Both the position numbers and the translations under genes were made by a program. The notes beneath the pieces are model-generated. The model saw only the letters and a list, made by a program, of their open reading frames with translations, was not told the DNA's origin and did not search any database. 64,000 nucleotides of DNA from Enemella evansiae. Lineage in GTDB: Bacteria; Actinomycetota; Actinomycetes; Propionibacteriales; Propionibacteriaceae. Position 1 is the stretch's first letter. Each line of letters opens with the position of its first letter. Positions 42,284-51,085 of this stretch are shown piece after piece. The DNA is taken from positions 310,001 through 374,000 of the forward strand of contig NZ_NMVP01000001.1 of assembly GCF_002250705.1 (NCBI RefSeq), written 5' to 3'.

Positions 42284-42474
42284 TGAACCCTGAGCATGGG
42301 TCAGTCTGGCCATCTGTTGCACCCTGAGGCGGGCCAGTCGGCCATCAGTGAACCGTGAGTTTGGGCCAGCGTGGCCATTCATGAACCTTGAGACGGGCCA
42401 GTAGGCCATTCATGAACCTTGAGACGGGCCAGTCGGCCATTCATGAACCTTGAGACGGGCCAGTAGGCCAAGCA
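42284..42474. repeat. Tandem array of six imperfect 31-34-bp repeats
   Basis: Units begin near 42284, 42318, 42349, 42382, 42413 and 42444 and follow TGAACCTTGAGACGGGCCAG then T(A/C)GGCCATTCA. The last three are nearly identical; the first three are diverged and vary by 1-3 bp. No coding potential. Because repeats abut with no unique spacers, it is not CRISPR. The layout recalls arrays of transposase-binding sites at insertion-sequence ends, but no transposase is present. Confidence 0.9.
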
Positions 42475-42499
42475 GCGAGCCACATCTCGGGCTCCTCGT

Positions 42500-42575
42500 G
42501 CGATCCATCGAATCCTGGGCCCATCCGTCGCGTGCTGGAGCACTCCACCGATGAACCGACGGTTCGATGGATCGC
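42500..42575. repeat. 76-bp palindromic element, copy B
   Basis: Same ends as copy A, GCGATCCATCGAA (42500-42512) / TTCGATGGATCGC (42563-42575), and nearly the same centre (CATCCGTCGCGTGCTGGAGC shared). It ends 37 bp before the start codon of the AbiEi/nuclease-like gene. Confidence 0.9.
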
Positions 42576-42612
42576 GCGGTGGGCGCCATCACCTGCGAAT
42601 GGAGCTGGATCC

Positions 42613-43749
42613 ATGGAACTACCACGCATATTCGCCACCGCGGAGTTGGCCGCGCTCGGGGTCGGCGCCAACACGATCCGCACCCTGGTCCGCGGCGGCC
42701 GCCTGATCCGGTTGCGGCGGGGAGGGTACGCCTGGCCTGCGGACTGCGGGCCGGACGACGTCCTCCGATCGGCGGACCCGATTCCGGAGCCGGCCTGCCG
42801 GGCGAGTGATGACCCGGCGAGCGATCCTGGGTGGGCACGGCAGCCCGAGCCGCTACCGGAGGAGGGGACGCGTGCCGCCCCCTCCCTCGATATGGATGCA
42901 CCCCTGCCGGTCGACCCGGAGGCCATGGTCGCGTTGCCAGGTGAAGCGCTCGGGCCAGGCTGTTACGCACCGGGGGAAGCGGAACTGCAGCACCTGAAGG
43001 AGATCGTGGCCACGGCCCGTGAGATTGACGAGGGCACCCTGTTCTGCCAGGTCAGCGCCGGTGTTCTGCACGGATTGCCGCTGCCACCCGGTTCGCTCGG
43101 CCTGGTACACCTGCTGCGCCCCGGCAGCGGTTCCGGGCATCGGACCCGGAGGGCGTTCCATCATCGTGCCCGTATCACTGCGCGGGACCGCACCACGATC
43201 GCGGGCCTGCCGTCCACCGGACTGGCGCGTACCGCGGTCGATCTTGCCCGGACCCTGTCGTTCCGCGACGGTCTGGCGGTCGTCGACGCGGTGCTCGCCC
43301 GGGGCGTACCCAAAGAAGAATTGTTCAGTCGACTCACCCGGCACCCGGGCAACCTGCGAGCGCGGGCACTGATCGAACTCGGCAATCGCCGTTCCGAGTC
43401 ACCGGGTGAGTCCCGGTGCCGGGCCACGATGGCGCTGGCCGGCATCCCGGAACCCGTGTGCCAGTTCAAGATCGTGCTGCGGAGTGGGCGTGTCGTATGG
43501 GCCGACTATGGCTGGCCGGACCTCGGGCTGGTCGGCGAGTTCGACGGGCTCACGAAGTACGGCCGGCTGCTGAAGCCGGGGGAGACGGCGACCGGTGCGA
43601 TCGGCAGGGAGCGGCGTCGGGAGACCGAGATCCGCGATACCGGGGTGTGGGTCACGCGTTGGATCACCAGCGACTATTATGACCTCGATCAGTTCCGGCG
43701 TGGCTTCAACGACGCGGCGCGCGCCGCAACGTCGTTCCGCGCGGCCTGA
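42613..43749 (+). CDS. AbiEi-like HTH plus Vsr/DUF559-type endonuclease-fold protein
   Basis: 378 residues. Residues 1-45 resemble the AbiEi-antitoxin-type winged helix (IFATAELAALGVGANTIRTLVRGGRLIRLRRGGY). The C-terminal about 110 residues look like a DUF559/Vsr PD-(D/E)xK fold: CRATMALAGIPEPVCQFKI, VVWADYGWPDLGLVGEFDG, TKYG, ET..IGRERRRETEIRDTGVWVTRW. Between helix and core lies an unusual acidic, Pro-rich insert (about 45-125). Such genes are abundant in actinobacteria and usually lack a toxin partner; none is visible. The gene is bracketed by palindromes B (37 bp upstream) and C (12 bp between). ATG 42613 was chosen for MELPRIFAT. Nuclease activity is not shown. Confidence 0.8.
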   Translation: MELPRIFATAELAALGVGANTIRTLVRGGRLIRLRRGGYAWPADCGPDDVLRSADPIPEPACRASDDPASDPGWARQPEPLPEEGTRAAPSLDMDAPLPVDPEAMVALPGEALGPGCYAPGEAELQHLKEIVATAREIDEGTLFCQVSAGVLHGLPLPPGSLGLVHLLRPGSGSGHRTRRAFHHRARITARDRTTIAGLPSTGLARTAVDLARTLSFRDGLAVVDAVLARGVPKEELFSRLTRHPGNLRARALIELGNRRSESPGESRCRATMALAGIPEPVCQFKIVLRSGRVVWADYGWPDLGLVGEFDGLTKYGRLLKPGETATGAIGRERRRETEIRDTGVWVTRWITSDYYDLDQFRRGFNDAARAATSFRAA

Positions 43750-43761
43750 CCGCTACCTACT

Positions 43762-43837
43762 GCGATCCATCGAGTCTTCGGTGCATTCCGCGAGCCCTGG
43801 AGGGGTAGGGGAGTGCACGCAGGATTCGATGGATCGC
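43762..43837. repeat. 76-bp palindromic element, copy C
   Basis: GCGATCCATCGA (43762-43773) / TCGATGGATCGC (43826-43837). The centre differs from A and B in sequence yet keeps a stem, GTGCATTCC / GGAGTGCAC (one G-U pair), which argues for selection on structure. It sits between the convergent ends of the nuclease-like gene and gluD and could end both transcripts. Confidence 0.88.
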
Positions 43838-43865
43838 GAGCTGGGTTGCGATCGCGAGACTGCGG

Positions 43866-44744
43866 TCAGACGGCGGTGGGCAGGCCCGCCTGCTCGGTGA
43901 TCTGCTGCACCGACCGGCCACCGCGCTTGGCCATCCGGCGCTGCACGAACGAGGCCAGGGTGGTCAGTGCGAGGTTGATGAGGATGAACAGGATCGCCGC
44001 GACGGTCAGGGAGGCGATCGTGTTGCCGTAGTTGGAGGCCAGCGTGTTCAGCGAGCGCAGCAGCTCCGGGTACAGCACGATCGAACCGAGCGCCGAGTCC
44101 TTGAGCACCACGACGAGCTGGCTGACCAGCGAGGGCAGCATCGCCGTGATGGCCTGCGGCAGCAGGATCGAGGTTCGGGTCTGGCTGGGTGTGAGGCCGA
44201 CAGCGAGACCGGCCTCGCGCTGTCCGCTGGGCAGGGAGTGCATGCCGGAGCGGATCAACTCGGCGATCACCGAGGCGTTGTAGAGGGTCAGGCCGGTGAC
44301 CACGGCGACCAGCGAGACCAGCGGGCCCTGCAGCGGTACGCCGGCGGGGATCAGCACATAGATCACCAGGCTGTAGGTGAAGAACATCATCACCAGCACC
44401 GGCACGGCCCGGAAGAACTCGACGATCACCGTGCACAGTCCGCGCAGCGGGGCGAACTCCGACAGCCGACCGAGACCCAGCAGCGTGCCGAGCAGGGCTG
44501 CCAGCACGATCGAGATCACCGCCGCCTGCAAGGTGTTCACGATGCCGGGCAGGATGGCCGAGGTCCAGGTCGTCGGATCGGCGAAGATCGCGAGCTTCTC
44601 CGGGGTGTACTGATCCCGCAACCCCCACAGGATGCCCAGGGCGATCAACACGAGCACCGCGGTGGCGATCACGCCGACGATCAGATTGCGGCGCCGGGTC
44701 TTGGGCCCGGGCGCGTCGAAGAGGACGTTCGCGGTCTGGCTCAT
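43866..44744 (-). CDS. gluD: Glutamate/amino-acid ABC transporter permease (GluD)
   Basis: 292 residues, about six helices, His/Glu/Gln/Arg-type ABC permease. TLQAAVISIVLAALLGTLLGLGRL opens the domain; the EAA-like loop with the ATPase contact is EAGLAVGLTPSQTRTSILLPQA. ATG 44744 overlaps the gluC stop (ATGA). Last gene of gluABCD; the same cluster lies beside recX in Corynebacterium, and here only the repeat island separates them. Confidence 0.92.
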   Translation of the reverse strand: MSQTANVLFDAPGPKTRRRNLIVGVIATAVLVLIALGILWGLRDQYTPEKLAIFADPTTWTSAILPGIVNTLQAAVISIVLAALLGTLLGLGRLSEFAPLRGLCTVIVEFFRAVPVLVMMFFTYSLVIYVLIPAGVPLQGPLVSLVAVVTGLTLYNASVIAELIRSGMHSLPSGQREAGLAVGLTPSQTRTSILLPQAITAMLPSLVSQLVVVLKDSALGSIVLYPELLRSLNTLASNYGNTIASLTVAAILFILINLALTTLASFVQRRMAKRGGRSVQQITEQAGLPTAV

Positions 44745-45424
44745 CGCTGCACCGTCAGCTTTCGGGAGAGATTGGTGAACATCACGCCGACCGGCAGGGT
44801 CAGGATCACGAAGCCGAGCGCGACGATGCCGAAGATGGCGAACATGTAATCGGGGTTGAACTCGATCATGTTCTTCATCATCAGCGCGGCCTCGGCGACC
44901 CCGACGGCGGCGACCACGGTGGTGTTCTTGGTCAGCGCGATCAGCGTGTTGCCCAGCGGGGCGATGGCGCCTCGGAAGGCCTGCGGCAGTACCACCTGGC
45001 CGAGCGTCTGGCCGAAGTTGAGCCCGATCGCGCGGGCGGCCTCGGCCTGCCCGACCGGCACGGTGTTGATGCCAGAGCGGATCGCTTCGGCGACGAAGCT
45101 GGCGTGATAGATCGACAGGGCCACCACACACCAGGCGGCGTTCTGCGCCATCAGGCTGGAGGATTCGGGCAACAGGCGGACACCCATGAAGTTGAGGAAG
45201 CCGAAGGCGCAGAAGACGACGATCAGCGTCAGTGGGGTGTTGCGGACCAGGGTGACATACGCCGTCCCGAAGAACCGCAGCGCGGCCACCGGGCTGACGC
45301 GCAGGATCGCGACGATCGTGCCGATCAGCAGCGCACCGATGGCCGAGAAGACGGTCAGAATCAGCGTCATCCCGAAGGCTGCCAGGACGTTGTACTCGGA
45401 GAACAACTCGGCGAAACCGGACAT
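44741..45424 (-). CDS. gluC: Glutamate/amino-acid ABC transporter permease (GluC)
   Basis: 227 residues, about five helices; partner permease of GluD. GMTLILTVFSAIGALLIGTI and the contact loop EAARAIGLNFGQTLGQVVLPQAFRG are typical. GluC and GluD would form a heterodimeric channel. A hairpin precedes it (45496-45528), likely lowering permease expression relative to the binding protein. Confidence 0.92.
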   Translation of the reverse strand: MSGFAELFSEYNVLAAFGMTLILTVFSAIGALLIGTIVAILRVSPVAALRFFGTAYVTLVRNTPLTLIVVFCAFGFLNFMGVRLLPESSSLMAQNAAWCVVALSIYHASFVAEAIRSGINTVPVGQAEAARAIGLNFGQTLGQVVLPQAFRGAIAPLGNTLIALTKNTTVVAAVGVAEAALMMKNMIEFNPDYMFAIFGIVALGFVILTLPVGVMFTNLSRKLTVQR

Positions 45425-45495
45425 GGACTTCCTTCCTCAGGCTTCCTCAGGCACAGCAGAACCAGCGAGACCCGGTGATCGACCACCGGGCCGTC

Positions 45496-45528
45496 GATGG
45501 CCCCGACCCAATCAGGATCGGGGCCATC
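45496..45528 (-). terminator. Attenuating hairpin between gluB and gluC
   Basis: 11-bp perfect stem GATGGCCCCGA / TCGGGGCCATC with an 11-nt loop and no T run, in the 115-bp gluB-gluC gap. It fits partial termination or 3'-end protection of gluAB mRNA, as common after binding-protein genes. Confidence 0.7.
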
Positions 45529-45539
45529 CACGTGCGGGC

Positions 45540-46394
45540 TCAGGCGCCGCAGTTACCGGCCGGGGTCGGCGGGTTCAGCTTCGCGTTCGGCTTGAAACCG
45601 GCCGGGCCCAGGTTGTCGTCCAGGGCCTTCTGCCAGGAGCCGTCATCGATCATCTTCTTGATCGCGGCGTTGATCTTGGTGCACATCTCGGTGTCGCCCT
45701 TCTTGATACCGACGCCGTACTTCTCTTCGGTGAAGGGATTCCCGACGACCTTGAACTTGCCCTTGTACTGGTCCTGGGCGGCGTAGCCGGCGAGGATCGT
45801 GTCGTCGGTGGTCAGCACGTCGACGGTGCCCGAGGCCAGCGCCTCGGCGCACTTGGAGTAGGTGTCGTAGTCCTGGAGCTGGGCGCCCTGGGCGTACTGG
45901 TCCTTGATCTTCTTCGCCGAGGTGGAGCCGGCCACCGAACAGACCTTCTTGCCGTTCAGCGACTGCGGGCCGGTGATGTCGGTGTTGTCGGCACGGACCA
46001 GCAGGTCCTGGCCGGCGATGTAGTAGGGACCGGCGAAGTCGACCTTCTTCTTCCGCTCGTCGGTGATCGAGTAGGTCGCCAGGATCATGTCCACCTGACC
46101 GCCCTGGATGGCGGTCTCGCGGGTGGCCGAGGGGGTCTCCACCCACTGGATCTTCGCCGGGTCGTAGCCCAGTTCCTTGGCGACGTACTTGGCCACGTCG
46201 ACATCGAAGCCCTTGTAGGTGTCGCCGACCTTCTGGCCGAGACCCGGCTGGTCGAACTTGATGCCGACCTTGACCGAGCCGCCCTCTCCACCCTGGGCGC
46301 CCGGCTGGGCGCTGGTGCCGGACTCGCCGGCGACACAGCCGGTGAGCGCCAGGGCGAGCACGGAGCCCGCTACCGCGAGAGTCGTGATTTTCAT
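45540..46394 (-). CDS. gluB: Glutamate-binding lipoprotein (GluB)
   Basis: 284 residues. Lipoprotein signal with lipobox ALTGC (Cys about 20), then a Gly/Ser/Gln-rich linker and a bacterial solute-binding family 3 domain: VGIKFDQPGLGQK, GFDVDVAKYVAKELG, WVETPSATRETAIQGGQVDM and ILATYSITDERKKKVDFAGPYY. The Arg/Asp amino-acid ligands sit in these blocks. It delivers glutamate (or a related amino acid) to GluCD. Confidence 0.92.
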   Translation of the reverse strand: MKITTLAVAGSVLALALTGCVAGESGTSAQPGAQGGEGGSVKVGIKFDQPGLGQKVGDTYKGFDVDVAKYVAKELGYDPAKIQWVETPSATRETAIQGGQVDMILATYSITDERKKKVDFAGPYYIAGQDLLVRADNTDITGPQSLNGKKVCSVAGSTSAKKIKDQYAQGAQLQDYDTYSKCAEALASGTVDVLTTDDTILAGYAAQDQYKGKFKVVGNPFTEEKYGVGIKKGDTEMCTKINAAIKKMIDDGSWQKALDDNLGPAGFKPNAKLNPPTPAGNCGA

Positions 46395-46433
46395 GGGAAT
46401 GCCTTTCTGGATGCGGATCCTGGTGTTCAGGCG

Positions 46434-47273
46434 TCAGTGGCTGAGGATCTTGCCGAGGAAGTCCTTGGCGCGATCGCTCTGCGGATTGGTGAAGAACTGG
46501 TCGGGGGTGTTCTGCTCGACGATCTGACCGTCGGCCATGAACACCACGCGGTTGGCGGCCTTGCGTGCGAAGCCCATCTCGTGGGTGACCACCACCATGG
46601 TCATGCCCTGGCGTGCCAGGTCGACCATCACGTCGAGCACCTCGTTGACCATCTCCGGGTCGAGCGCGGAGGTCGGTTCGTCGAAGAGGATCATCTTCGG
46701 CTTCATCGCCAGCGCGCGGGCGATGGCCACCCGCTGCTGCTGGCCGCCGGAGAGCTGGGCCGGGTATTTGTCGGCCTGGTTGGCGACACCGACCCGCTCC
46801 AGCAGGGACATCGCCTCCTCCTTGGCCTTGCCGGCCGACAGCTTGCGGACCTTGGTCGGGCCGAGGGTGACGTTCTGCAGGATCGTCTTGTGGGCGAAGA
46901 GGTTGAACGACTGGAACACCATCCCGACCTCGGCGCGCAGTTTCGCCAACCCCGGCCCCTCGGTCGGCAGCGTCTGACCGTCGATGATGATCGTGCCGTC
47001 GTCGATCGTCTCCAGCCGGTTGATGGTGCGGCACAGCGTCGACTTGCCCGAACCGGACGGGCCGATCACCACCACGACCTCACCGCGGCCGATGTCCAGG
47101 TTGATATCGCGCAACACGTGCAGCGGACCGAAATGCTTGTTCACCGCCTGCATCTGCACCAGCGCATCGCCCGTCGGAGCGAGCTGGGACTGGGCGAGCT
47201 GCTGGTCGGTCGGTTGAACCGGGGTCTCCGCCTGTTCGGAACGCTCGACCTCACCGGGCTCGACGTTGCTCAA
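46434..47273 (-). CDS. gluA: Amino-acid ABC transporter ATP-binding protein (GluA)
   Basis: 279 residues: Walker A GPSGSGKSTL, signature LSGGQQQRVAIARAL, Walker B MILFDEPTSALDPEM and H-loop VVTHEMGFA. TTG at 47273 was chosen because GGAGGAGG lies 4 nt upstream; it adds about 35 residues before the ABC domain, a Glu/Gln/Pro-rich start (VEPGEVERSEQAETPVQP) not usual for GluA. An internal ATG (VQMQAVNKHFG) would give the canonical length. It leads gluABCD and is divergent from miaB. The 216-bp gap shows no clear operator. Confidence 0.92.
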   Translation of the reverse strand: MSNVEPGEVERSEQAETPVQPTDQQLAQSQLAPTGDALVQMQAVNKHFGPLHVLRDINLDIGRGEVVVVIGPSGSGKSTLCRTINRLETIDDGTIIIDGQTLPTEGPGLAKLRAEVGMVFQSFNLFAHKTILQNVTLGPTKVRKLSAGKAKEEAMSLLERVGVANQADKYPAQLSGGQQQRVAIARALAMKPKMILFDEPTSALDPEMVNEVLDVMVDLARQGMTMVVVTHEMGFARKAANRVVFMADGQIVEQNTPDQFFTNPQSDRAKDFLGKILSH

Positions 47274-47489
47274 AGGTCCTCCTCCTTGCGGACGGGCGCG
47301 ATCACGTGCTGACGCACCTTGGCAGGAACAGTAGACGACCGGCAAGCGGGCCGTGTGGGGCGAGGACGCCGACTGTCCGAATTGGTACATGTCCGTAATC
47401 GAATCGCGATCTGGCCATCCCGGTGGCCCGTCGCCGATGGCCCGCGGAGGTAGAGTTGGTCCGCCCTGTCACCGAGTGGATCGAAGGAC

Positions 47490-48983
47490 ATGTCGAGCAC
47501 CGCAGAAGCCACGCGCACCTATCAGGTGCGGACCTACGGCTGCCAGATGAACGTGCACGATTCCGAGCGGATCTCGGGATTGCTGGAGCAGGCCGGGTAC
47601 GCCCGGGCGGCCGAGGGTGGCGATGCGGATGTGGTCGTCTTCAACACCTGCGCGGTCCGCGAGAACGCCGACAACCGGCTCTACGGCAACCTCGGGCATC
47701 TGGCCGAGGTGAAGCGGCACAAGCCCGACCTGCAGATCGCGGTCGGTGGCTGCATGGCCCAGAAGGACCGGGACACGGTCGTCGAACGGGCGCCATGGGT
47801 GGACGTGGTCTTCGGCACCCACAACGTCGGCGCCCTGCCGGTGCTGCTGGAGCGGGCCCGGATCGAGCAGGCCGCCCAGGTCGAGATCAAGGAATCCCTG
47901 GAGACCTTCCCCTCCAACCTGCCGACCCGCCGCGATCAGGCGTACGCCGCCTGGGTGTCGATCTCGGTCGGTTGCAACAACACCTGCACCTTCTGCATCG
48001 TGCCCTCGCTGCGCGGCAAGGAGACCGACCGCCGCCCCGGTGACATCCTGCGCGAGATCGAGACCCTGGTCGCCGACGGGGTGCAGGAGATCACCCTGCT
48101 CGGCCAGAATGTGAACTCCTACGGCGTCGAGTTCGGCGACCGGCAGGCGTTCGGCAAGCTGCTCCGCGCCTGCGGCGAGATCGACGGCCTCGAGCGGGTC
48201 CGGTTCACCTCACCGCATCCGGCCGCGTTCACCGACGACGTGATCGCCGCGATGGCCGAGACGCCGAACGTGATGCCGCAGCTGCACATGCCGCTGCAGT
48301 CCGGGTCGGACCGGGTGCTGCGCGCGATGCGCCGCTCCTACCGTTCCGAGCGGTTCCTCGGGATCCTCGACCGGGTCCGCGAGGCGATGCCGGAGGCGGC
48401 GATCACCACCGACATCATCGTCGGCTTCCCCGGGGAGACCGAGGAGGATTTCGAGCAGACGCTGGAGGTGGTACGCCGGGCGCGGTTCTCGGCGGCGTTC
48501 ACCTTCCAGTATTCGATCCGCCCCGGTACGCCGGCCGCGACGATGCCCGACCAGATCGACAAGGCCGTCGTCACCGAGCGCTACCAGCGGCTGGTGCCGC
48601 TGGTCGATGAGATCGCCTGGGCGGAGAACAAGAAGCTCGTCGGACAGCCGGTCGAGGTGATGTTCGCCGACCACGAGGGCCGCAAGGACGACCGGACCCG
48701 GCGGATGTCGGGCCGCGCCCGGGACAACCGGCTGGTGCACGTCGCGGTCCCGGAGGATCCGGCGCTGCGGCCGCGGCCGGGCGATGTCGCCACCGCGGTG
48801 ATCGACCACGCCGCACCGCACCACCTGACCAGCGATTCCGGGATCACCGGGCTGCGCCGAACCCGTGGGGGAGACGCCTGGCAGGCGCGCACCGCACAGC
48901 CCACCGCCGCCGGGGTGTCCCTCGGGATGCCCGGGATCGGTGTGCCGACGGTGCGGCCCGCGCCGCAGACCGGCTGCCGCTGA
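47490..48983 (+). CDS. miaB: tRNA-2-methylthio-N6-dimethylallyladenosine synthase
   Basis: Adds the methylthio group to i6A37 of tRNAs reading UNN codons; MiaA (54062) makes the prior prenylation. 497 residues. First cluster C18, C54, C88 ([32 protein letters not shown]); radical SAM C162xxxC166xxC169 (GCNNTCTFC); TRAM domain near 375-440. A tail of about 50 residues ([19 protein letters not shown] onward) extends past the TRAM domain. TAGAGT at 47451-47456 is a likely -10; GAAGGA precedes ATG 47490. Confidence 0.95.
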   Translation: MSSTAEATRTYQVRTYGCQMNVHDSERISGLLEQAGYARAAEGGDADVVVFNTCAVRENADNRLYGNLGHLAEVKRHKPDLQIAVGGCMAQKDRDTVVERAPWVDVVFGTHNVGALPVLLERARIEQAAQVEIKESLETFPSNLPTRRDQAYAAWVSISVGCNNTCTFCIVPSLRGKETDRRPGDILREIETLVADGVQEITLLGQNVNSYGVEFGDRQAFGKLLRACGEIDGLERVRFTSPHPAAFTDDVIAAMAETPNVMPQLHMPLQSGSDRVLRAMRRSYRSERFLGILDRVREAMPEAAITTDIIVGFPGETEEDFEQTLEVVRRARFSAAFTFQYSIRPGTPAATMPDQIDKAVVTERYQRLVPLVDEIAWAENKKLVGQPVEVMFADHEGRKDDRTRRMSGRARDNRLVHVAVPEDPALRPRPGDVATAVIDHAAPHHLTSDSGITGLRRTRGGDAWQARTAQPTAAGVSLGMPGIGVPTVRPAPQTGCR

Positions 48984-48995
48984 GGCGCACCGGGG

Positions 48996-49343
48996 TCAGT
49001 CGCGGGGAGCCTCGCGGCGCGGGGCCGGCGGCTCATCCATGCCGGGCGTCCCGCTCGTGCCGCCGGGGGCCTGGCGGCCCGGGGTGCCGTTGGTGCCGGG
49101 GAACTGACCGCCCGCCGTGCCGTTGGTCCCGGGGAACTGACCGCCAGGGGTGCCGTTGGTGCCGGGGGCCTGACGGCCCCGGTCGCCATAGGTCTTGCGG
49201 GCCATGTCACGGCCCCGGTTGATCTGGTTGCGGTACTTGCCGCCGGTCCGGCGATCGACGGCGTCACCGACCTTGTTGACGACCCGGTCGACCTTGTCGG
49301 GGTTGCGTCGGATGAACTGCATGATCTTGTCGAGGATGCGCAT
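48996..49343 (-). CDS. MT0933-type antitoxin-family protein with Gly/Thr/Pro repeats
   Basis: 115 residues. The first about 50 match the MT0933 (Rv0909-like) family: RNPDKVDRVVNKVGDAVDRR followed by TGGKYRNQI. The rest is a repeat tail with three PGTNGT units and neighbouring GGQFPG. ATG 49343 follows AGGAGG by 6 nt. In mycobacteria the family founder neutralises a partner toxin, but no partner lies here. A related protein is encoded at 51139-51552, on the other side of the adhesin gene. It converges with miaB. Confidence 0.82.
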   Translation of the reverse strand: MRILDKIMQFIRRNPDKVDRVVNKVGDAVDRRTGGKYRNQINRGRDMARKTYGDRGRQAPGTNGTPGGQFPGTNGTAGGQFPGTNGTPGRQAPGGTSGTPGMDEPPAPRREAPRD

Positions 49344-49446
49344 TCGAACCTCCTGCTGGGACCGCGGGTCCGCGTCGTCGTGGATATCCATGTCTACCAA
49401 GTCGGGCAAACATATCCCTCGGCACCCCCTGTTCCGGACACGGCAA

Positions 49447-49473
49447 CGCCGCCACCGGTGACCGGTGGCGGCG
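49447..49473. terminator. Hairpin after the adhesin gene
   Basis: 13-bp perfect stem CGCCGCCACCGGT / ACCGGTGGCGGCG around a single central base, in the 149-bp gap between the adhesin gene and the MT0933-type gene on the same strand. Likely a terminator of the adhesin transcript; no T run. Confidence 0.8.
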
Positions 49474-49492
49474 CATGCCTGCGGGGTGGGTG

Positions 49493-50875
49493 TCAGAACC
49501 CCCTGGCGCCGGTATTGGCCAGACCGCCGACGCGCTCCTTCCCGTTGTCACTCGGGGTGGGCGTCGTCGGTGCCGTGGTGACCGGTCCCGGTGTGGGCAT
49601 CGGGCTCACGGTGGGGCTCGGGCTCACCGTCGGGGTCGGGCACACGGTCGGGCCCGGCGTCGGGGGCCCGGTCGGCGTCGGCGTACCTGTCGGTGTCGGC
49701 GTACCTGTCGGGGTCGGAGTGCCCGTCGGGGTCGGAGTGCCGGTCGGCGTGGGGGTACCGCTCGGCGTCGGCGTAGCCGTGGGGGTCGGCTTCGGCGTAC
49801 ACGTCGGGGTCGGGGTCACGGTGGGCGTCGGCGACGGGGTGGGCGTCGGGGTCGGGCTCACGGTCGGGGACGCGGTCGGGGTCGGCGTCGGCTTCGGGGT
49901 GTCCCCATCACCGTCACCGCCGGCCCTGGCGATTTTCACCGTCTGCTTGGACTCCTTGCCGGCGATCACCGCGGAGTTGTCGAAGGTGTCGCCGACCTTG
50001 GTGTCCTCGGGGGTCAGCATCTTGTACTGCATCACGAAGGTCGAGTTCGGCTCGGGATCCTTCAAGAAGGTCAGGGTGAACGCCTTGCCGGTGTCGGTGA
50101 AGGTGTAGTCGACTCCCTCGACCAGCGGCTTCGCCTGCGACAGATCCGGATTGCCACCGCGCACCGGCCATGCCGAATCCGGGACCCACCCGATCCAGAA
50201 CGGGCGCTCCAGGGTGAGCCGGTCGTCGTAGTCGTCGACGATCGTCGAGCCCTTCTTCAGGGTGTCGGAGGGGGCGACGATCCGGTAGGTCAGCTTGCCG
50301 CCCTCGAGATCCTCCCAACCCGATTTCGCGGATTCGGTGGGCCGCGGAAGGTCACTGCCGATCACACCGCCGCCACCGGGCAGCGTGATTTCGATCTCAT
50401 TTCCGTCGGAAATCCAGGTGACCTTGTCACCGTCATAGGCCTGGTTCGCCTGCCCCTCGAAAAACAGGGTGCCCTGCACGTTGTCATGCGTGGCGACGTA
50501 ATCACCGAGCGTGCAATCGATCTGGTTCGTGGTCGCGGTGCAGGTGCCGACGACGTTCCCGTCGGGATCGCGCATGTCGAAGGTGCTGGTGTACGCCTTG
50601 ATGTCGGGTCCACCCTCGGGGATGGTCAGGCTGAACGTGTCACCCGGTTGCGCGGTGTCCGGGACCGCCCAGGTGGCATCCACGCGGAGCCGGTTGTACT
50701 GCCGCAGCGGGCCGTCGGCGCCATCGGAGCGGGTGATGGTGACACCGGTGATCGCATTCGGGATGACTGCCGCATTGGCGGTGGGTGGAGCCATCAGCAA
50801 GACGCCGGCGAGCACACCGAGTGCCGCCAGCAGAGAAAGGATGCCGCGCAATGGAGTGCGCGCAGAGATCGACAT
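49493..50875 (-). CDS. Secreted adhesin-like protein with Thr-Pro repeats and truncated sorting signal
   Basis: 460 residues. Signal peptide ([20 protein letters not shown], cleavage near ANA-AVIP). Two Ig-like domains similar to staphylococcal MSCRAMM N2/N3 folds: first [20 protein letters not shown] with [13 protein letters not shown]; then [19 protein letters not shown]. From about 325 on it is a stalk of PTPTPT and GTPTPT repeats that could span the wall. It ends [10 protein letters not shown]: an LAxTG sortase-like motif followed by only four residues, without the usual hydrophobic helix and basic tail. The upstream 210 bp are AT-rich for this genome with TGCA-containing repeats. ATG 50875 chosen for the signal peptide. 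Confidence 0.85.
   Translation of the reverse strand: MSISARTPLRGILSLLAALGVLAGVLLMAPPTANAAVIPNAITGVTITRSDGADGPLRQYNRLRVDATWAVPDTAQPGDTFSLTIPEGGPDIKAYTSTFDMRDPDGNVVGTCTATTNQIDCTLGDYVATHDNVQGTLFFEGQANQAYDGDKVTWISDGNEIEITLPGGGGVIGSDLPRPTESAKSGWEDLEGGKLTYRIVAPSDTLKKGSTIVDDYDDRLTLERPFWIGWVPDSAWPVRGGNPDLSQAKPLVEGVDYTFTDTGKAFTLTFLKDPEPNSTFVMQYKMLTPEDTKVGDTFDNSAVIAGKESKQTVKIARAGGDGDGDTPKPTPTPTASPTVSPTPTPTPSPTPTVTPTPTCTPKPTPTATPTPSGTPTPTGTPTPTGTPTPTGTPTPTGTPTPTGPPTPGPTVCPTPTVSPSPTVSPMPTPGPVTTAPTTPTPSDNGKERVGGLANTGARGF
49548..49905 (-). repeat. Tandem [10 protein letters not shown] coding repeats
   Basis: Coding DNA of the stalk consists of 6-18-bp units (GGCGTACCGACCCC-like, read on the minus strand), including five successive GTPTPT units near 49675-49765. 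Repeat number is likely variable. Confidence 0.8.
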
Positions 50876-51085
50876 TGTTGCTGTTCCCCCGGGGGTAGAC
50901 GGTCGGACTGCCGTGTCGAAACTACGGCATTCCGTCGATCCAAGCAAATCTGCCCACCATTATGCAAATGCAGACATAGATTCCGTGCAAACCCATTTTC
51001 TGCACCTGCAGAATCTCTTTGCAGAAGTAATTTCACTGTCAGAAGAAGAATGCGGATCGACCCTGGTGGATTGTGCACTGCGCAC
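50876..51085. other. AT-richer control region upstream of the adhesin gene
   Basis: About 210 bp without a gene and visibly lower in GC than flanking DNA. It holds several TGCA-centred words (TGCAAATGCAGA near 50963, GTGCAAAC near 50985, CTGCACCTGCAGAA near 51002, TTTGCAGAA near 51017). On the minus strand CATAAT (50959-50964) is a possible -10. Likely a regulated promoter region; no known operator recognised. Confidence 0.5.

Noticed and set aside
42284..42474. CRISPR array
   Set aside because: Repeats abut with no unique spacers, are imperfect, and no cas gene is present.
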